DNA of 64,000 nt from Desulfobacteraceae bacterium (GTDB lineage: Bacteria; Desulfobacterota; Desulfobacteria; Desulfobacterales; JAABSP01). Below, in pieces: positions 1 through 8,032 of this stretch. The stretch is from NCBI GenBank assembly GCA_011390345.1, contig JAABSP010000020.1, positions 1 through 64,000 on the forward strand, read 5' to 3'. The notes under the pieces are model-generated. The model saw nothing but the letters and a program-made list of their open reading frames with translations, searched no databases and had not been told where the DNA came from. How positions within the stretch are numbered: position 1 is the first letter of the stretch; each line of letters begins with the position of its first letter. The position numbers and the translations under genes are program-made.

Positions 1-882
1 GAAGAGAGAGGTCGGGATGTTTCGAAACCGCTTGATGAAGCTGAAGATATAGTCCCACCGGCCGCAGTTGAGCCCGGCCATGTGATCCTTCAACTCGTAA
101 ATGATCTCATCCATCTCGAATGCCGCAAGAATCGTCTCGATGAGAACCGTGGCCTTGATGCTGGTCTGTGGGATCGACAGCAGATTCTGTGCGGTGACAA
201 AAATGTCATTCCAGAGTTTGGCCTCATGATGGCTCTCCAGCTTGGGCAGGTAGAAGTAGGGGCCCGATCCCTTGTCCAGCAGCGCCTTTGCATTATGGAA
301 GAAGTAGAGGCCAAAGTCGAAGATGCCGGCTGAAATGGGCTTTCCGTCCACCAGCAGATGCTTTTCAGTGAGATGCCACCCCCGGGGCCGGACGATAAGG
401 GTGGCGGGATTCTCCCCCACCGCATAATGCTTCCCCTCGGGGCTGGTGAATTCCAGATTTCCGGAAATCGCATCCCGCAGGTTGATCTGGCCCTCGATGG
501 TGCTGTTCCATGTGGGGGAATGGGAGTCCTCGAAATCGGCCATGTAGGCGTTGGCCCCGGAGTTGAGGGCATTGATGACCATCTTCCGGTCCACGGGTCC
601 GGTGATCTCCACCCGCCGGTCCTGGAGATCATCGGGGATGGGGGCCACCTTCCACTCCCCCTCCCGGATCTTTTTCGTATATTTCAGAAAATCGGGCATC
701 GCGCCCGAATCGATGTTCTGCTGCATCTTTTTGCGGCCATCCAGCAAAAGCTGCCGCTCCCTTTCATATTCCCGGGCCAGGGTTGACACGAATTTGATGG
801 CATCCGGGGTCAGGATTTCAGAGAAAGCATCGGAAACCGGCGCGATCACCTCCACCCCTTCCACTGCAAGAGAACCTCCCAT
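1..882 (-). CDS. aceB: Malate synthase A (3' end cut by window edge)
   Basis: Condenses glyoxylate with acetyl-CoA to malate, the second step of the glyoxylate shunt. The reading frame is open from the ATG at 882 to base 1, giving 294 of the roughly 530 residues usual for the A form. Near residues 268-283 it has the malate synthase signature [15 protein letters not shown], followed by FIKRFRN, typical of this enzyme. A strong ribosome site (AAAGGAG) lies 7 bases before the ATG. It is the second gene after aceK on the same strand, about 90 bases downstream, so the two are probably cotranscribed. Isocitrate lyase is not seen and may lie beyond the left edge. Identity is very likely; the C-terminal catalytic part is outside the window. 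Confidence 0.95.
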   Translation of the reverse strand, partial: MGGSLAVEGVEVIAPVSDAFSEILTPDAIKFVSTLAREYERERQLLLDGRKKMQQNIDSGAMPDFLKYTKKIREGEWKVAPIPDDLQDRRVEITGPVDRKMVINALNSGANAYMADFEDSHSPTWNSTIEGQINLRDAISGNLEFTSPEGKHYAVGENPATLIVRPRGWHLTEKHLLVDGKPISAGIFDFGLYFFHNAKALLDKGSGPYFYLPKLESHHEAKLWNDIFVTAQNLLSIPQTSIKATVLIETILAAFEMDEIIYELKDHMAGLNCGRWDYIFSFIKRFRNIPTSLF

Positions 883-971
883 GTTCGGCTCCTTTCTTTT
901 TGGACTTTATTCAAAAACTTCCCTTTTTCAATAGTTTATCAGGAGCCGGGGAAAATCGGAACAAATTTGTA

Positions 972-2687
972 TCAAGATCTTGATATCATGTCATTTTCCG
1001 AATATGGAAAGATGTGGATAGGCTCTCCGGCGAGGATTCGCTCCTGCACTCCTTTCCAGAAGCCTGAGTCCAGGAGTTCCGCGTGGTGATCCATAAAGAC
1101 CTGCTGCAGCCTGTCCGGAAGCCCGAGAAACCGGGAGAACTCTTCGGGAAAGACATCGTCGGGGCCCACTTTGAACCAGGGTTCTGCAGCCATCTCGTCT
1201 TCGTAGGATCTGGAGGGCGGAATCTTTCGGAACCGGCACTCGGTGATAAGAGCCAGTTCGTCGTAGTCGTAGAAGACCACCCGTTTGTGCCGGGTGACGC
1301 CGAAGTTCTTGATGAGCAGATCCCCGCAAAAGATGTTGCTGCGGGCCAGATCCTTGATGGACTGGCCGTAGTCGATCACGGCCTTTTCCGCGGCATCGGG
1401 GTTCGCCTCCTGAATAAAGATATCCAGAGGCGTGACCCGGCGCTCCACATAGGCATGATCCACCACCAGAAAGGAATCCTTATGCCGGATGATCCCCTTT
1501 GCATGCACCTCCAGTTCCCGGAGCAGGTCAGGGGAGAAGCATCTCATCTCGAACTGGAGATGCTCGAAGGATTGAGCCTCCACCAGCCGTCCCGCACGGT
1601 CATGGCGGAAGACGAGGTCGTACTTTTCCATCACCTCCGCTTTGGTAGTCGATTTTGGCCGCGCGAACCGGTCCCGGATCAGCTTGAAGACCAGATCGAA
1701 ATCGGTGATATCGAAGACGAGCATCACCATCCCCTGCTTTCCCCGGGCGATCCGGAACTGCTCTTTTCTGCAGTCTGTCAGGTGTCGCCGGATGTCTCGG
1801 AAGAGTTCGGTCTTGCCGTGCTTATGGTAGCCGATGGAGCTGTAGAGTTCCCCCAGAGGCTTGTGGGGGATCATGGACTTGATGAAGCGCACCAGGTCAT
1901 AGGGCCGGTTGACATCGATGTGGAACGCGGAGCGGGTATAGCTGAAGAGGATGCTGGCGCTGTCTTCGTCTAAAAGCACCGCATCGACGCGCACGCCCTC
2001 CTTTGGATGGAGCAGAGCAAGAGCAAGGGGAATTTTTTTATCTTTTGCGATGAGCCTGCCCACGATATAGGCGCCCATAGACCGGTAGAAGACCTTTCGG
2101 ATGATCTCGGCCCGCTCCACCTGCAAAAGAAGCCCCTGTCTTGAAAGCACCGATTCGATCCGCTCTCCCACGAGCCGGGCCTCGGTATCGAGGTCTTCAA
2201 AGGCATCAGAAAGCTCCGATGCGCGGAGGATCTCCCGGATCAGCTTCTCCATGCCGCGGTCTGCGGGAAAGGTTTGGTATATCTGCTCGGACGGCTTTGT
2301 GGGAGGGGCTTCAAAATCGGTGGCGACGAACTCGATCTCCTCGTCCACCCCCACGGTGGAGAAGATCCGGCGGGTGACGGAGTTGTAGAAGGTCTCCGCG
2401 ATCTCCCAGTCGCAGCGGTCGGAAATCAGGGAGGAGTAGGCGGTGCGGATCTCTCCCCAGAGGGTTTTGTCGCCCTTCTTCTCTCCGATCAGGGCGGAGA
2501 TCTCTTCGACCGAACCGTCCACGGCACCGCGGTAGAGGCTGATGCGCTCGGCCGCGGCGGCTTGGACCGCTTTCCAGTCTCGGTTGATGAAGCGGGTTTT
2601 GGCGTTGCGGGTGATGTGGTCGAAGCGGGTGCGAAAGGTTTGGTAGGCTTTGAGGATGGCTTCGGCATGGTTCTTCTGATGGGTCAT
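972..2687 (-). CDS. aceK: Isocitrate dehydrogenase kinase/phosphatase
   Basis: Bifunctional enzyme that phosphorylates and dephosphorylates isocitrate dehydrogenase, diverting isocitrate into the glyoxylate shunt when acetate or fatty acids are the carbon source. At 571 residues it has normal AceK length and is collinear with the family throughout: an N-terminal regulatory half and a C-terminal kinase-like half with the DYDELALIT stretch near residue 474. The start at 2687 has AGGAG about 9 bases upstream. It is the first gene of a unit with aceB. In enterobacteria aceK comes last (aceBAK), so the order here is different. AceK is not a common gene in sulfate reducers (general knowledge), so it may have been acquired. 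Confidence 0.95.
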   Translation of the reverse strand: MTHQKNHAEAILKAYQTFRTRFDHITRNAKTRFINRDWKAVQAAAAERISLYRGAVDGSVEEISALIGEKKGDKTLWGEIRTAYSSLISDRCDWEIAETFYNSVTRRIFSTVGVDEEIEFVATDFEAPPTKPSEQIYQTFPADRGMEKLIREILRASELSDAFEDLDTEARLVGERIESVLSRQGLLLQVERAEIIRKVFYRSMGAYIVGRLIAKDKKIPLALALLHPKEGVRVDAVLLDEDSASILFSYTRSAFHIDVNRPYDLVRFIKSMIPHKPLGELYSSIGYHKHGKTELFRDIRRHLTDCRKEQFRIARGKQGMVMLVFDITDFDLVFKLIRDRFARPKSTTKAEVMEKYDLVFRHDRAGRLVEAQSFEHLQFEMRCFSPDLLRELEVHAKGIIRHKDSFLVVDHAYVERRVTPLDIFIQEANPDAAEKAVIDYGQSIKDLARSNIFCGDLLIKNFGVTRHKRVVFYDYDELALITECRFRKIPPSRSYEDEMAAEPWFKVGPDDVFPEEFSRFLGLPDRLQQVFMDHHAELLDSGFWKGVQERILAGEPIHIFPYSENDMISRS

Positions 2688-2690
2688 GGA

Positions 2691-3092
2691 GAGACTCCTA
2701 TATTGTCCGTAGTTCCATTATTTGGCTTTCATTCTGGTATGATATTCTATTCTATGGATTATGAAAAGAGATACTGGCCTTGTAATGATCTCTCCGGTTT
2801 GGTAGAATCGGTTATTTCGATTTGCCCGATCTCTCTTTATCTCTTGACGAATAGAGTAAAATCAGATTATAGGAAATCGTAATACAATTATGCTTCATAA
2901 TGGGTGATGTTTCAGGATAGGCAAATAATGTGCTGGACAAGTCGCTTCATATTGTTTTGCAGGAGAAGGTTAAAAGAAAAATAGAAATCAGTATATTGGA
3001 ATGGCACTTTTTATGCATTCTGGTTATCACTTTAATTTTGATATTATACTGCAAATAATGCTGTTTAAGCACTGGTTCGATGAGAAGATGAA
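2691..3092. other. AT-rich intergenic stretch of 400 bases
   Basis: No convincing gene here. The stretch is clearly AT-richer than its surroundings. It holds the upstream region of aceK (minus strand) and one weak plus-strand sigma70-like pair, TTGACG at 2844-2849 and TATAGG at 2868-2873 with an 18-base spacer, which could serve the small gene that follows. No tRNA, terminator or repeat was recognised. Confidence 0.4.
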
Positions 3093-3332
3093 ATGATCAT
3101 AATGATTGCAGGTGTAACATTGGGAGTCGGCGGCATCGCAGCCGGAGTGACTCTCCTGTGTATCCTCAATGGCAAGAGGCGATGGGTTGCCGTTCTTCCT
3201 TTTGGCTTTGGGCTTGCCTGCATTGCTGTGGTTTGCATTTTGATTCTTGCACTTCAACACTTCGGAGCCGCTCCACGAGATGGAAACACAGAAATGGAAT
3301 CATCGAACCAGTTGCTCCACCGTACCCAGTAA
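3093..3332 (+). CDS. Small two-helix membrane protein, unknown
   Basis: 79 residues with two hydrophobic segments, about 2-26 and 31-54, separated by the positive NGKRRW turn, and a polar tail. No family is recognised. The start at 3093 has no clear ribosome site; MIAG at 3102 is an alternative start. The gene lies alone between the aceK upstream region and the BrnT/BrnA pair. The amphipathic, positively charged loop arrangement favours a real inner-membrane protein, but the frame is short and chance is possible. Confidence 0.4.
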   Translation: MIIMIAGVTLGVGGIAAGVTLLCILNGKRRWVAVLPFGFGLACIAVVCILILALQHFGAAPRDGNTEMESSNQLLHRTQ

Positions 3333-3409
3333 GGCCGCGCGATGCGTGTCCTCACTGGTCCGGTGAGCACGACGTTACATTTTTTTTACTGAAATGCTAA
3401 TACCCAAAT

Positions 3410-3682
3410 ATGCGATATACATGGCACGAACCCAAGCGCCAGAAAAATTTGAACAGGCACGGCCTTGATTTTGCGGAAGCGGAAAAAGTATTTGCCGGGC
3501 CGATTTTTACTTTCGAGGATGACCGTGTAGCTTACGGTGAACAGAGATGGGTTACAATCGGTTTGCTTGGGGGAGATGTGGTTGTTATCGTACATACAGA
3601 AACAGAAGAAGAAATCCGTATAATTTCCATGCGAAAGGTAACAAAAAATGAGCAGATCATATTCTTCAAAAATCTCCGATGA
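3410..3682 (+). CDS. brnT: BrnT-family toxin (ribonuclease)
   Basis: 90 residues matching the BrnT family along its length: the opening YTWHEPKRQKNLNRHGLDF (W-x-x-K-x-x-N-x-x-KH-type start), the central FTFEDDR, and the end RIISMRKVTKNE (RxISxRxA-type motif). BrnT is a RelE-fold ribonuclease that halts translation; BrnA neutralises it and represses the operon. The brnA gene begins 35 bases before this one ends, the usual coupled arrangement. It sits in a belt of small accessory genes, consistent with horizontal transfer. Confidence 0.9.
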   Translation: MRYTWHEPKRQKNLNRHGLDFAEAEKVFAGPIFTFEDDRVAYGEQRWVTIGLLGGDVVVIVHTETEEEIRIISMRKVTKNEQIIFFKNLR

Positions 3683-3944
3683 ACGGGATGAGTATCCTGA
3701 AGTTACTCAGGAGGATATCAATCGCGCAGTCTTCCGTGTCGGCTTGAATCCTGTCACTTCCGGAAAGCAGCAGGTAACCATCGAACTCGATACAGTTCTC
3801 GTTGAATATTTCAAAGCTGTAGCCGGGGAAAGTGAATATGACAAATTAATCAACGACACTCTTCGACGAGCCTTGGAATACGACGATTTGGAAGATACTT
3901 TAAGGCGGATTATTCGAGAAGAACTCCATCACACCAGTGCTTGA
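3648..3944 (+). CDS. brnA: BrnA-family antitoxin
   Basis: 98 residues. The central VTIELDTVLVEYFKA stretch (about 46-60) and the following segment up to NDTLRRAL resemble the ribbon-helix-helix DNA-binding part of BrnA. The N-terminal half with the DERDEYPEVTQEDI segment is the toxin-binding part. It overlaps brnT by 35 bases and has an AAAGGT ribosome site just upstream of its ATG. It probably dimerises, binds BrnT and autorepresses the pair. Assignment rests on both pattern and neighbour. Confidence 0.88.
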   Translation: MSRSYSSKISDERDEYPEVTQEDINRAVFRVGLNPVTSGKQQVTIELDTVLVEYFKAVAGESEYDKLINDTLRRALEYDDLEDTLRRIIREELHHTSA

Positions 3945-4031
3945 AAATGGCAATGAGAACATAAACCAGCAGTCCGGAGGACAAACGGGGATGGCCGGAC
4001 ATCAAACCCTTTCTTGAAAAAGGTTCCCGAA

Positions 4032-4307
4032 ATGGTAAAAATTGTATCAGAAAACAGCGAAATCTGGACAATGCAAAAGATCCGGTCCCTGGTCGATATG
4101 GAAGCTACGGTTCTTAAAAAACAGCTTTCAAATATTCAAGAAAAATTAGCGGCTTTCGAAAAGCAGTATGGGAAAAAAAGTACTGAAGAGCTATACGGGC
4201 AGGTCGATGACATGGAGCTTCTGGAATGGGAAGGTGAAATCGAAACAAAAGAACGCCTGCAGAAAAAGCTGACGGCTCTTGAACAGATCATCTTCCAATA
4301 TGAATGA
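4032..4307 (+). CDS. Coiled-coil protein, possible partner of TumE-like toxin
   Basis: 91 residues, highly charged, with a heptad-like coiled coil from about residue 20 to the end (EATVLKKQL, KLAAFEKQYG, ERLQKKLTALEQ). No family is recognised. The ATG at 4032 is chosen because AAAAAGG sits 8 bases upstream; a TTG at 4014 is the alternative. Its stop codon overlaps the ATG of the next, TumE-like, gene (TATGAATGA), so the two were translationally coupled. The layout suggests the antitoxin of the pair, but the known TumA antitoxins are, as far as I recall, helix-turn-helix proteins, so this is inference from position. Confidence 0.5.
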   Translation: MVKIVSENSEIWTMQKIRSLVDMEATVLKKQLSNIQEKLAAFEKQYGKKSTEELYGQVDDMELLEWEGEIETKERLQKKLTALEQIIFQYE

Positions 4308-4711
4308 TTATTTTTCTGCAATTGAGAATTTGATCCTGTCCTGCTTTCTCAAAGCCGCCTATCAATTGAATATCGACAGAAAAACAGAGCAAATCGCGTA
4401 TATTTCGGGAAGAATTGATTTCATCGAAGGTTCATCCCTCGATTTCAAGGAATTTATCGAGATTACCGTGAGAGGGATTGAGAAGTACAAATACGGATAC
4501 AACTAACGGATACAACTATCGGAAAGACTCCGATCTGTTGTTTCGATATGACAATGCTCCTGATCCCGGTGCAAAACATCTGGACTCTTTTCCACATCAT
4601 AAGCATACCAAAGACGGAAAGATCATCGAATCCAAAGAGGTCGTTCTTTCTGACATTCTTAAAGAAGTTCAGAAATTCATTTTATCTGCTGGACAGGCAT
4701 TCCGCACCTGA
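4300..4711 (+). pseudogene. TumE-like (DUF6516) toxin, broken by 13-bp duplication
   Basis: The N-terminal part ends at a TAA at 4504-4506; the C-terminal part continues in the next frame with the DUF6516 hallmarks FRYDNAPDPGAKHLDSFPHH and KHTKDG. The break is a perfect tandem duplication of 13 bases, 4493-4505 and 4506-4518. Removing one copy restores a continuous reading frame through KYKYGYNYRKDS, exactly as expected for the family (RYxYxY before the FRYDNAP block). The gene is therefore a recent frameshift mutant or a phase-variable gene. Its last residues after KEVQKF run into sequence that belongs to a TM2 gene in another frame, so the natural C-terminus may be altered. Confidence 0.8.
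4493..4518. repeat. 13-bp perfect tandem duplication inside TumE-like gene
   Basis: ACGGATACAACTA occurs twice back to back. Thirteen is not a multiple of three, so it shifts frame and creates the TAA stop. Loss of one copy by slippage would restore the toxin gene. Confidence 0.95.
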
Positions 4712-4989
4712 TCGCCTTTATCGAACTGTTCCGCTATCTGTTTACCCGCAGCAGATATCTCCGGGAACAATATCCCGAAACCGAAGAATTCGTCCCCATG
4801 ATCATCGTGATCGTCCTCGGCATATCTTTCCTTCTGGTCGCAGGCTTAACGGCATACATGGCTCTTTATGATGCTTTGAATTCGGCAAGTGCCGGGATGC
4901 GGATCTCCCCGACTGCATCGGCCTTCATCCGCAGGTTTCAAGAGACATCGAAAAAAGCGGTTTTGTTTTTCATTTTCCTGGCTGCATGA
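4663..4989 (+). pseudogene. C-terminal remnant of a TM2-domain membrane protein
   Basis: The frame running from 4663 reads FICWTGIPHLIAFIELFRYL, which is how the second half of TM2 domains ends (LLFCWTGIP..I.FIE...YL). It is followed by a linker and a further hydrophobic helix (MIIVIVLGISFLLVAGL). There is no start codon before the TM2 half and the first TM2 helix is missing. The upstream sequence is instead the end of the TumE-like gene. This looks like a junction at about 4675-4686 where the toxin cassette replaced the 5' end of a TM2 gene. TM2 recognition is from memory of the family; the true C-terminus is uncertain. Confidence 0.5.
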
Positions 4990-5029
4990 TAGAATCAACA
5001 GGGGTCGAAACCTGAAAGGAGGCGCAGCA

Positions 5030-5599
5030 ATGCAGAAGGCATCCCAAAAAACCATCCCTCCGGCCGCATACTTCGAAATGGAGGCATGTGCAGAAACCAA
5101 AAGCGAATATTACAAAGGCGAAATCTTCGCCATGACCGGCGCGTCCCATCGCCACAATGTGATCGGGGTCAACATCATTGCCGCTCTCCACAACCGCCTT
5201 CGGGATCGGGACTGCTTCATCTACGGCGGAGACATGAAGGTCGAGGTCGAGGCCGACACTCACTACACCTATCCGGACGTCAGCATCGTCTGCGGAAATG
5301 TGGACTTTGCAGGCGGCAGAGACGATACCTTCAAAAACCCGCTGGCGATCTTCGAAATCCTGTCCGCATCGACCCGGGATTACGACCGGGGCTCGAAATT
5401 CAAGGCGTACCGGAAGATCCCCTCTTTGCAGGAGTATGTTCTGGTGGACCAGTATACCGTTTCGGTGGAGCATTTTTACAAAGACGGCGTCGGCGGATGG
5501 CATCTGGAAGAATTCGAAAGCCGGGATGCCTCCATTGCGATCCGGTCCCTGTCGGTTGAGATCGGGATTGGGGATATTTATCATCGGCTGGAGAACTAA
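5030..5599 (+). CDS. Uma2-family (DUF820) nuclease-fold protein
   Basis: 189 residues with the Uma2/DUF820 pattern: the early EYYKGEIFAMTGAS block, then GGDMKVEVE, TYPDVSIVCG (Asp of the PD-(D/E)XK core), EILSAST followed by DRGSKFKAY, and LQEYVLVDQ. These are restriction-endonuclease-fold proteins of mostly unknown role, abundant in cyanobacteria and some other genomes. The start at 5030 is set by an AAAGGAGG ribosome site 7 bases upstream; the frame is open further upstream but that part lies in the TM2 remnant. It is a stand-alone gene in the accessory belt. Confidence 0.88.
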   Translation: MQKASQKTIPPAAYFEMEACAETKSEYYKGEIFAMTGASHRHNVIGVNIIAALHNRLRDRDCFIYGGDMKVEVEADTHYTYPDVSIVCGNVDFAGGRDDTFKNPLAIFEILSASTRDYDRGSKFKAYRKIPSLQEYVLVDQYTVSVEHFYKDGVGGWHLEEFESRDASIAIRSLSVEIGIGDIYHRLEN

Positions 5600-5634
5600 A
5601 GAGACTTTCATTTAATCCCTATTGAGGAGTGATT

Positions 5635-5982
5635 ATGCCCTTTAGTGAAGCAGAAAAAACCAATATCGAATCGGCCATGGAGGTCTTTTTTGAAAGACGG
5701 CGCCCCCGGGAAGAAGTGCGGGATAAGTTGGATCTGGCCTACCGGATCGAAGATCAGAGTGTTGTCATCTATCTGATCTGGCCGATCCGGGACAAGCCCG
5801 GCAAAATCCGGGAGGAGATGATCGCAAAGGCGACCTATGTGAAAAGCCGGATGAAGTGGAAGGTCTATTGGATGAGAGCCGACATGAAATGGCATCTCTA
5901 CTCCCCGGAACCGGAAGTGAAAACCTTTCCGGACTTTCTGATCCTGGTGGATGAAGATGCCAATCACTGTTTCTGGGGCTGA
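5635..5982 (+). CDS. DUF3024-family protein
   Basis: 115 residues matching DUF3024: the start MPFSEAEKTNIE, the RRRPREEVRDKLDLAYRIE block, IAKATYVKSRMKWKVYW, and ADMKWHLYSP near the end. The function of the family is unknown. Start 5635 is preferred over 5629 because GAGGAG lies about 7 bases before it. It lies 35 bases after the Uma2 gene and 9 bases before the shikimate kinase, so the three may share a transcript. Confidence 0.85.
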   Translation: MPFSEAEKTNIESAMEVFFERRRPREEVRDKLDLAYRIEDQSVVIYLIWPIRDKPGKIREEMIAKATYVKSRMKWKVYWMRADMKWHLYSPEPEVKTFPDFLILVDEDANHCFWG

Positions 5983-5991
5983 AATCTGACT

Positions 5992-6516
5992 GTGAAAACA
6001 AATCTTACCCTCATCGGCATGCCGGGCGCGGGAAAGAGTACCATCGGCATCATACTTGCCAAAATTCTGGGCATCGGCTTCATCGACACGGATGTGCTGA
6101 TTCAGACCAGCGTCCAAAAAACACTACAGCAGATCATGGATGAAGCGGGCCACCTGGGGCTGCGATACATGGAGGCGTCAGAGATATTGAAACTCGACGT
6201 GAAAAACCATGTGATCGCAACAGGCGGAAGCGTGGTCTACAGCAAAAAGGCCATGTCCCATCTGAGGGATATTTCGACCATTGTCTTTCTGGATGTCGAT
6301 TTCGATGAACTGAAACGGCGGATCCATAATTTCGCGACCCGGGGAATTGCAAAGGGGGCCGATCAGACATTTGAAGAACTCTTCGAGGAGCGGCAGATCC
6401 TCTACCGGAAGTATGCGGAGATGACCATCGACGGCGATTATGCCGATCAGGACCGGCTGGCAGAGGAGATTGCCCATCGATTCAAAAACCGGCTCATTTC
6501 ATCAGAAGAAGGTTGA
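5992..6516 (+). CDS. aroK: Shikimate kinase
   Basis: Phosphorylates shikimate with ATP in the chorismate pathway. 174 residues, normal length. The Walker A motif GMPGAGKST lies at 9-17, the shikimate-site FIDTD at 30-34, TGGS at 78-81, and the lid-side ERQILYRKYAEMTI with its arginines near 136. The start is GTG at 5992. The FR-x-x-E position reads LRYMEASEIL, slightly unlike the textbook form but with the Arg and Glu kept. A second copy elsewhere in the genome is possible, since no other aro genes are nearby. Confidence 0.88.
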   Translation: MKTNLTLIGMPGAGKSTIGIILAKILGIGFIDTDVLIQTSVQKTLQQIMDEAGHLGLRYMEASEILKLDVKNHVIATGGSVVYSKKAMSHLRDISTIVFLDVDFDELKRRIHNFATRGIAKGADQTFEELFEERQILYRKYAEMTIDGDYADQDRLAEEIAHRFKNRLISSEEG

Positions 6517-6600
6517 CCGATCCGATCGATAGATATATTGTAATACAAAAACTATGTCGAAAGAGGTATTTGACATAAAACATGAACTGGAGAAAATCCC

Positions 6601-7086
6601 ATGAAAGATATCTTTCTTTTTCCTCTTTTGCTGATTCTTTTCTCTTCCTTTTTCCTTTTTCCCCTGCCGTTACAGGCCGGACAAGATACCGGATTATCGA
6701 AGGGACAGACTATCTATGTGCCGGTCTATTCCCACATCTACAGCGGAGACCGGGAACTGTCGTTTTTGCTGACGGTGACTTTGAGCATCAGGAATGTCAA
6801 TCCCAAAGATGCCATCGAGGTCACGCTTGTCGATTATCATGAGACCCAGGGAAAGCTGGTAAAAAAATACCTGGAAAAGCCGATCTTTTTAAACCCTATG
6901 GAGTCGGTCCGCTATATTATTCCGGAAAAGGACAAGGCCGGATCAGGGGCCAATTTCATCGTGGAATGGAAGGCGGACAAAAGCGTCAATCCGCCCATTG
7001 TGGAAAGCATCATGATAGGCACACAGTCGAGCCAGGGGATCTCCTTCACCTCCCGGGGGAAGGCGATTCTGCCGACAGCCCCATAG
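6601..7086 (+). CDS. Exported DUF3124 protein
   Basis: 161 residues. A signal peptide is obvious (hydrophobic 3-22, cleavage near PLQAGQ). The mature part has the DUF3124 hallmarks GQTIYVPVYSHIYSGD, LTVTLSIRN and VDYHETQGKLVKKYL. The family has no known function and is predicted periplasmic, with an immunoglobulin-like beta layout. The ATG at 6601 has GGAG 7 bases before it. It is isolated, with AT-rich flanks. Confidence 0.85.
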   Translation: MKDIFLFPLLLILFSSFFLFPLPLQAGQDTGLSKGQTIYVPVYSHIYSGDRELSFLLTVTLSIRNVNPKDAIEVTLVDYHETQGKLVKKYLEKPIFLNPMESVRYIIPEKDKAGSGANFIVEWKADKSVNPPIVESIMIGTQSSQGISFTSRGKAILPTAP

Positions 7087-7255
7087 TTTCCGAGTCTGTT
7101 ATCTTCAAAACGAGCAGCAAAAAAACAATCTCATCAAACAAAAACCGTCAGAGTGTTTGGTATGGGCAGAAAATCAAGAGAAAAGAAGCAAAGAAAGCTT
7201 AAAGAAAAAGACGGAAAAAATATACAGTGCATAATCTATTCAAAGAGGTGGTAAA

Positions 7256-7987
7256 GTGAATATTCGAAATGAAATCATTGCAAAAGCCGAGTCCTTTCCT
7301 GGAATCAAAGCCGGAGTCGTTCTTCTGGAAAATCTCATGAATGCTCCATCCTACAAGGCCATTGAAAGAAACGGAGAGATCCTGGGCGCGTGTTCAGCGG
7401 ATCAGAAGCCAACAGTAACAGAATGGCCGGCCGCGGCGAAATCGGCCGTTATACTGGGGCTGCGCCACCCGGAGGATAAACCCGAACTGGACTGGTGGGA
7501 CCGCGGCAACACCAAGGGCAACCGGGAATTGATGAAGATATCCGATGCCTTGAAAGATTGGCTGAAAGCGGAACACGGCATCAATGCCGTTCCCCTGCCC
7601 TATCATGTGGAAAGGGGCGGGCTCTTCTTAAAGGATGCGGCAGTTCTGGCCGGGCTGGGAATCATCGGCAGAAGTAACCTCTTCCTGCATCCGGAATGGG
7701 GGCCGCGGATTCGGCTGCGGGCAATCCTTGTTGAAGAAGAGCTTGAGCCCACAGGGCCTCTGGAGGGATTCTCTCCGTGTGAAACCTGCGGCGATTTCTG
7801 CCAGGCAGCGTGTCCGCAGAACAGCTTTTCCACCGGAAAATATCACAGACCGAGCTGCATGCAGCAGTTGGATATTGACAAAGCAGACAGCAAACCTGAT
7901 GCCAAGGCCATTGGAGAAGAAGCTGTATCTAAACCCGTAACCAGATTCTGCCGGGAGTGCGAATTGGCCTGTCCTGTGGGCACATGA
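7256..7987 (+). CDS. QueG-like 4Fe-4S protein (epoxyqueuosine reductase family)
   Basis: 243 residues, shorter than true QueG (over 300). It carries the family core VERGGLFLKDAAVLAGLGIIGRSNL (about 121-145) and Cys motifs for two clusters: CETCGDFCQAACP near 176-188 and CRECELACP close to the end. The start is GTG at 7256. True QueG reduces epoxyqueuosine in tRNA with cobalamin. This short, HEAT-repeat-free type is found in anaerobes and its substrate is unknown. The extreme C-terminus ends directly after the last cluster motif, so slight truncation cannot be excluded. Confidence 0.75.
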   Translation: MNIRNEIIAKAESFPGIKAGVVLLENLMNAPSYKAIERNGEILGACSADQKPTVTEWPAAAKSAVILGLRHPEDKPELDWWDRGNTKGNRELMKISDALKDWLKAEHGINAVPLPYHVERGGLFLKDAAVLAGLGIIGRSNLFLHPEWGPRIRLRAILVEEELEPTGPLEGFSPCETCGDFCQAACPQNSFSTGKYHRPSCMQQLDIDKADSKPDAKAIGEEAVSKPVTRFCRECELACPVGT

Positions 7988-8032
7988 AGGATCGGGATTT
8001 GAAATAGGTTCACATCCAAAAGGAGGATGAAA

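Noticed and set aside
971-984. 14-bp palindrome ATCAAGATCTTGAT at the aceK stop
   Set aside because: Too short and without a T-run for a terminator; no sign of a regulatory role at this position.
4500-4510. Stop in the TumE-like gene read as recoding or selenocysteine
   Set aside because: The stop is TAA and the frame changes after it; a 13-bp tandem duplication explains both.
7162-7254. 30-codon frame beginning MGRKSREKKQRK
   Set aside because: The start resembles the N-terminus of SEC-C-type proteins, but it is very short, has no ribosome site and no continuation; at best a remnant.
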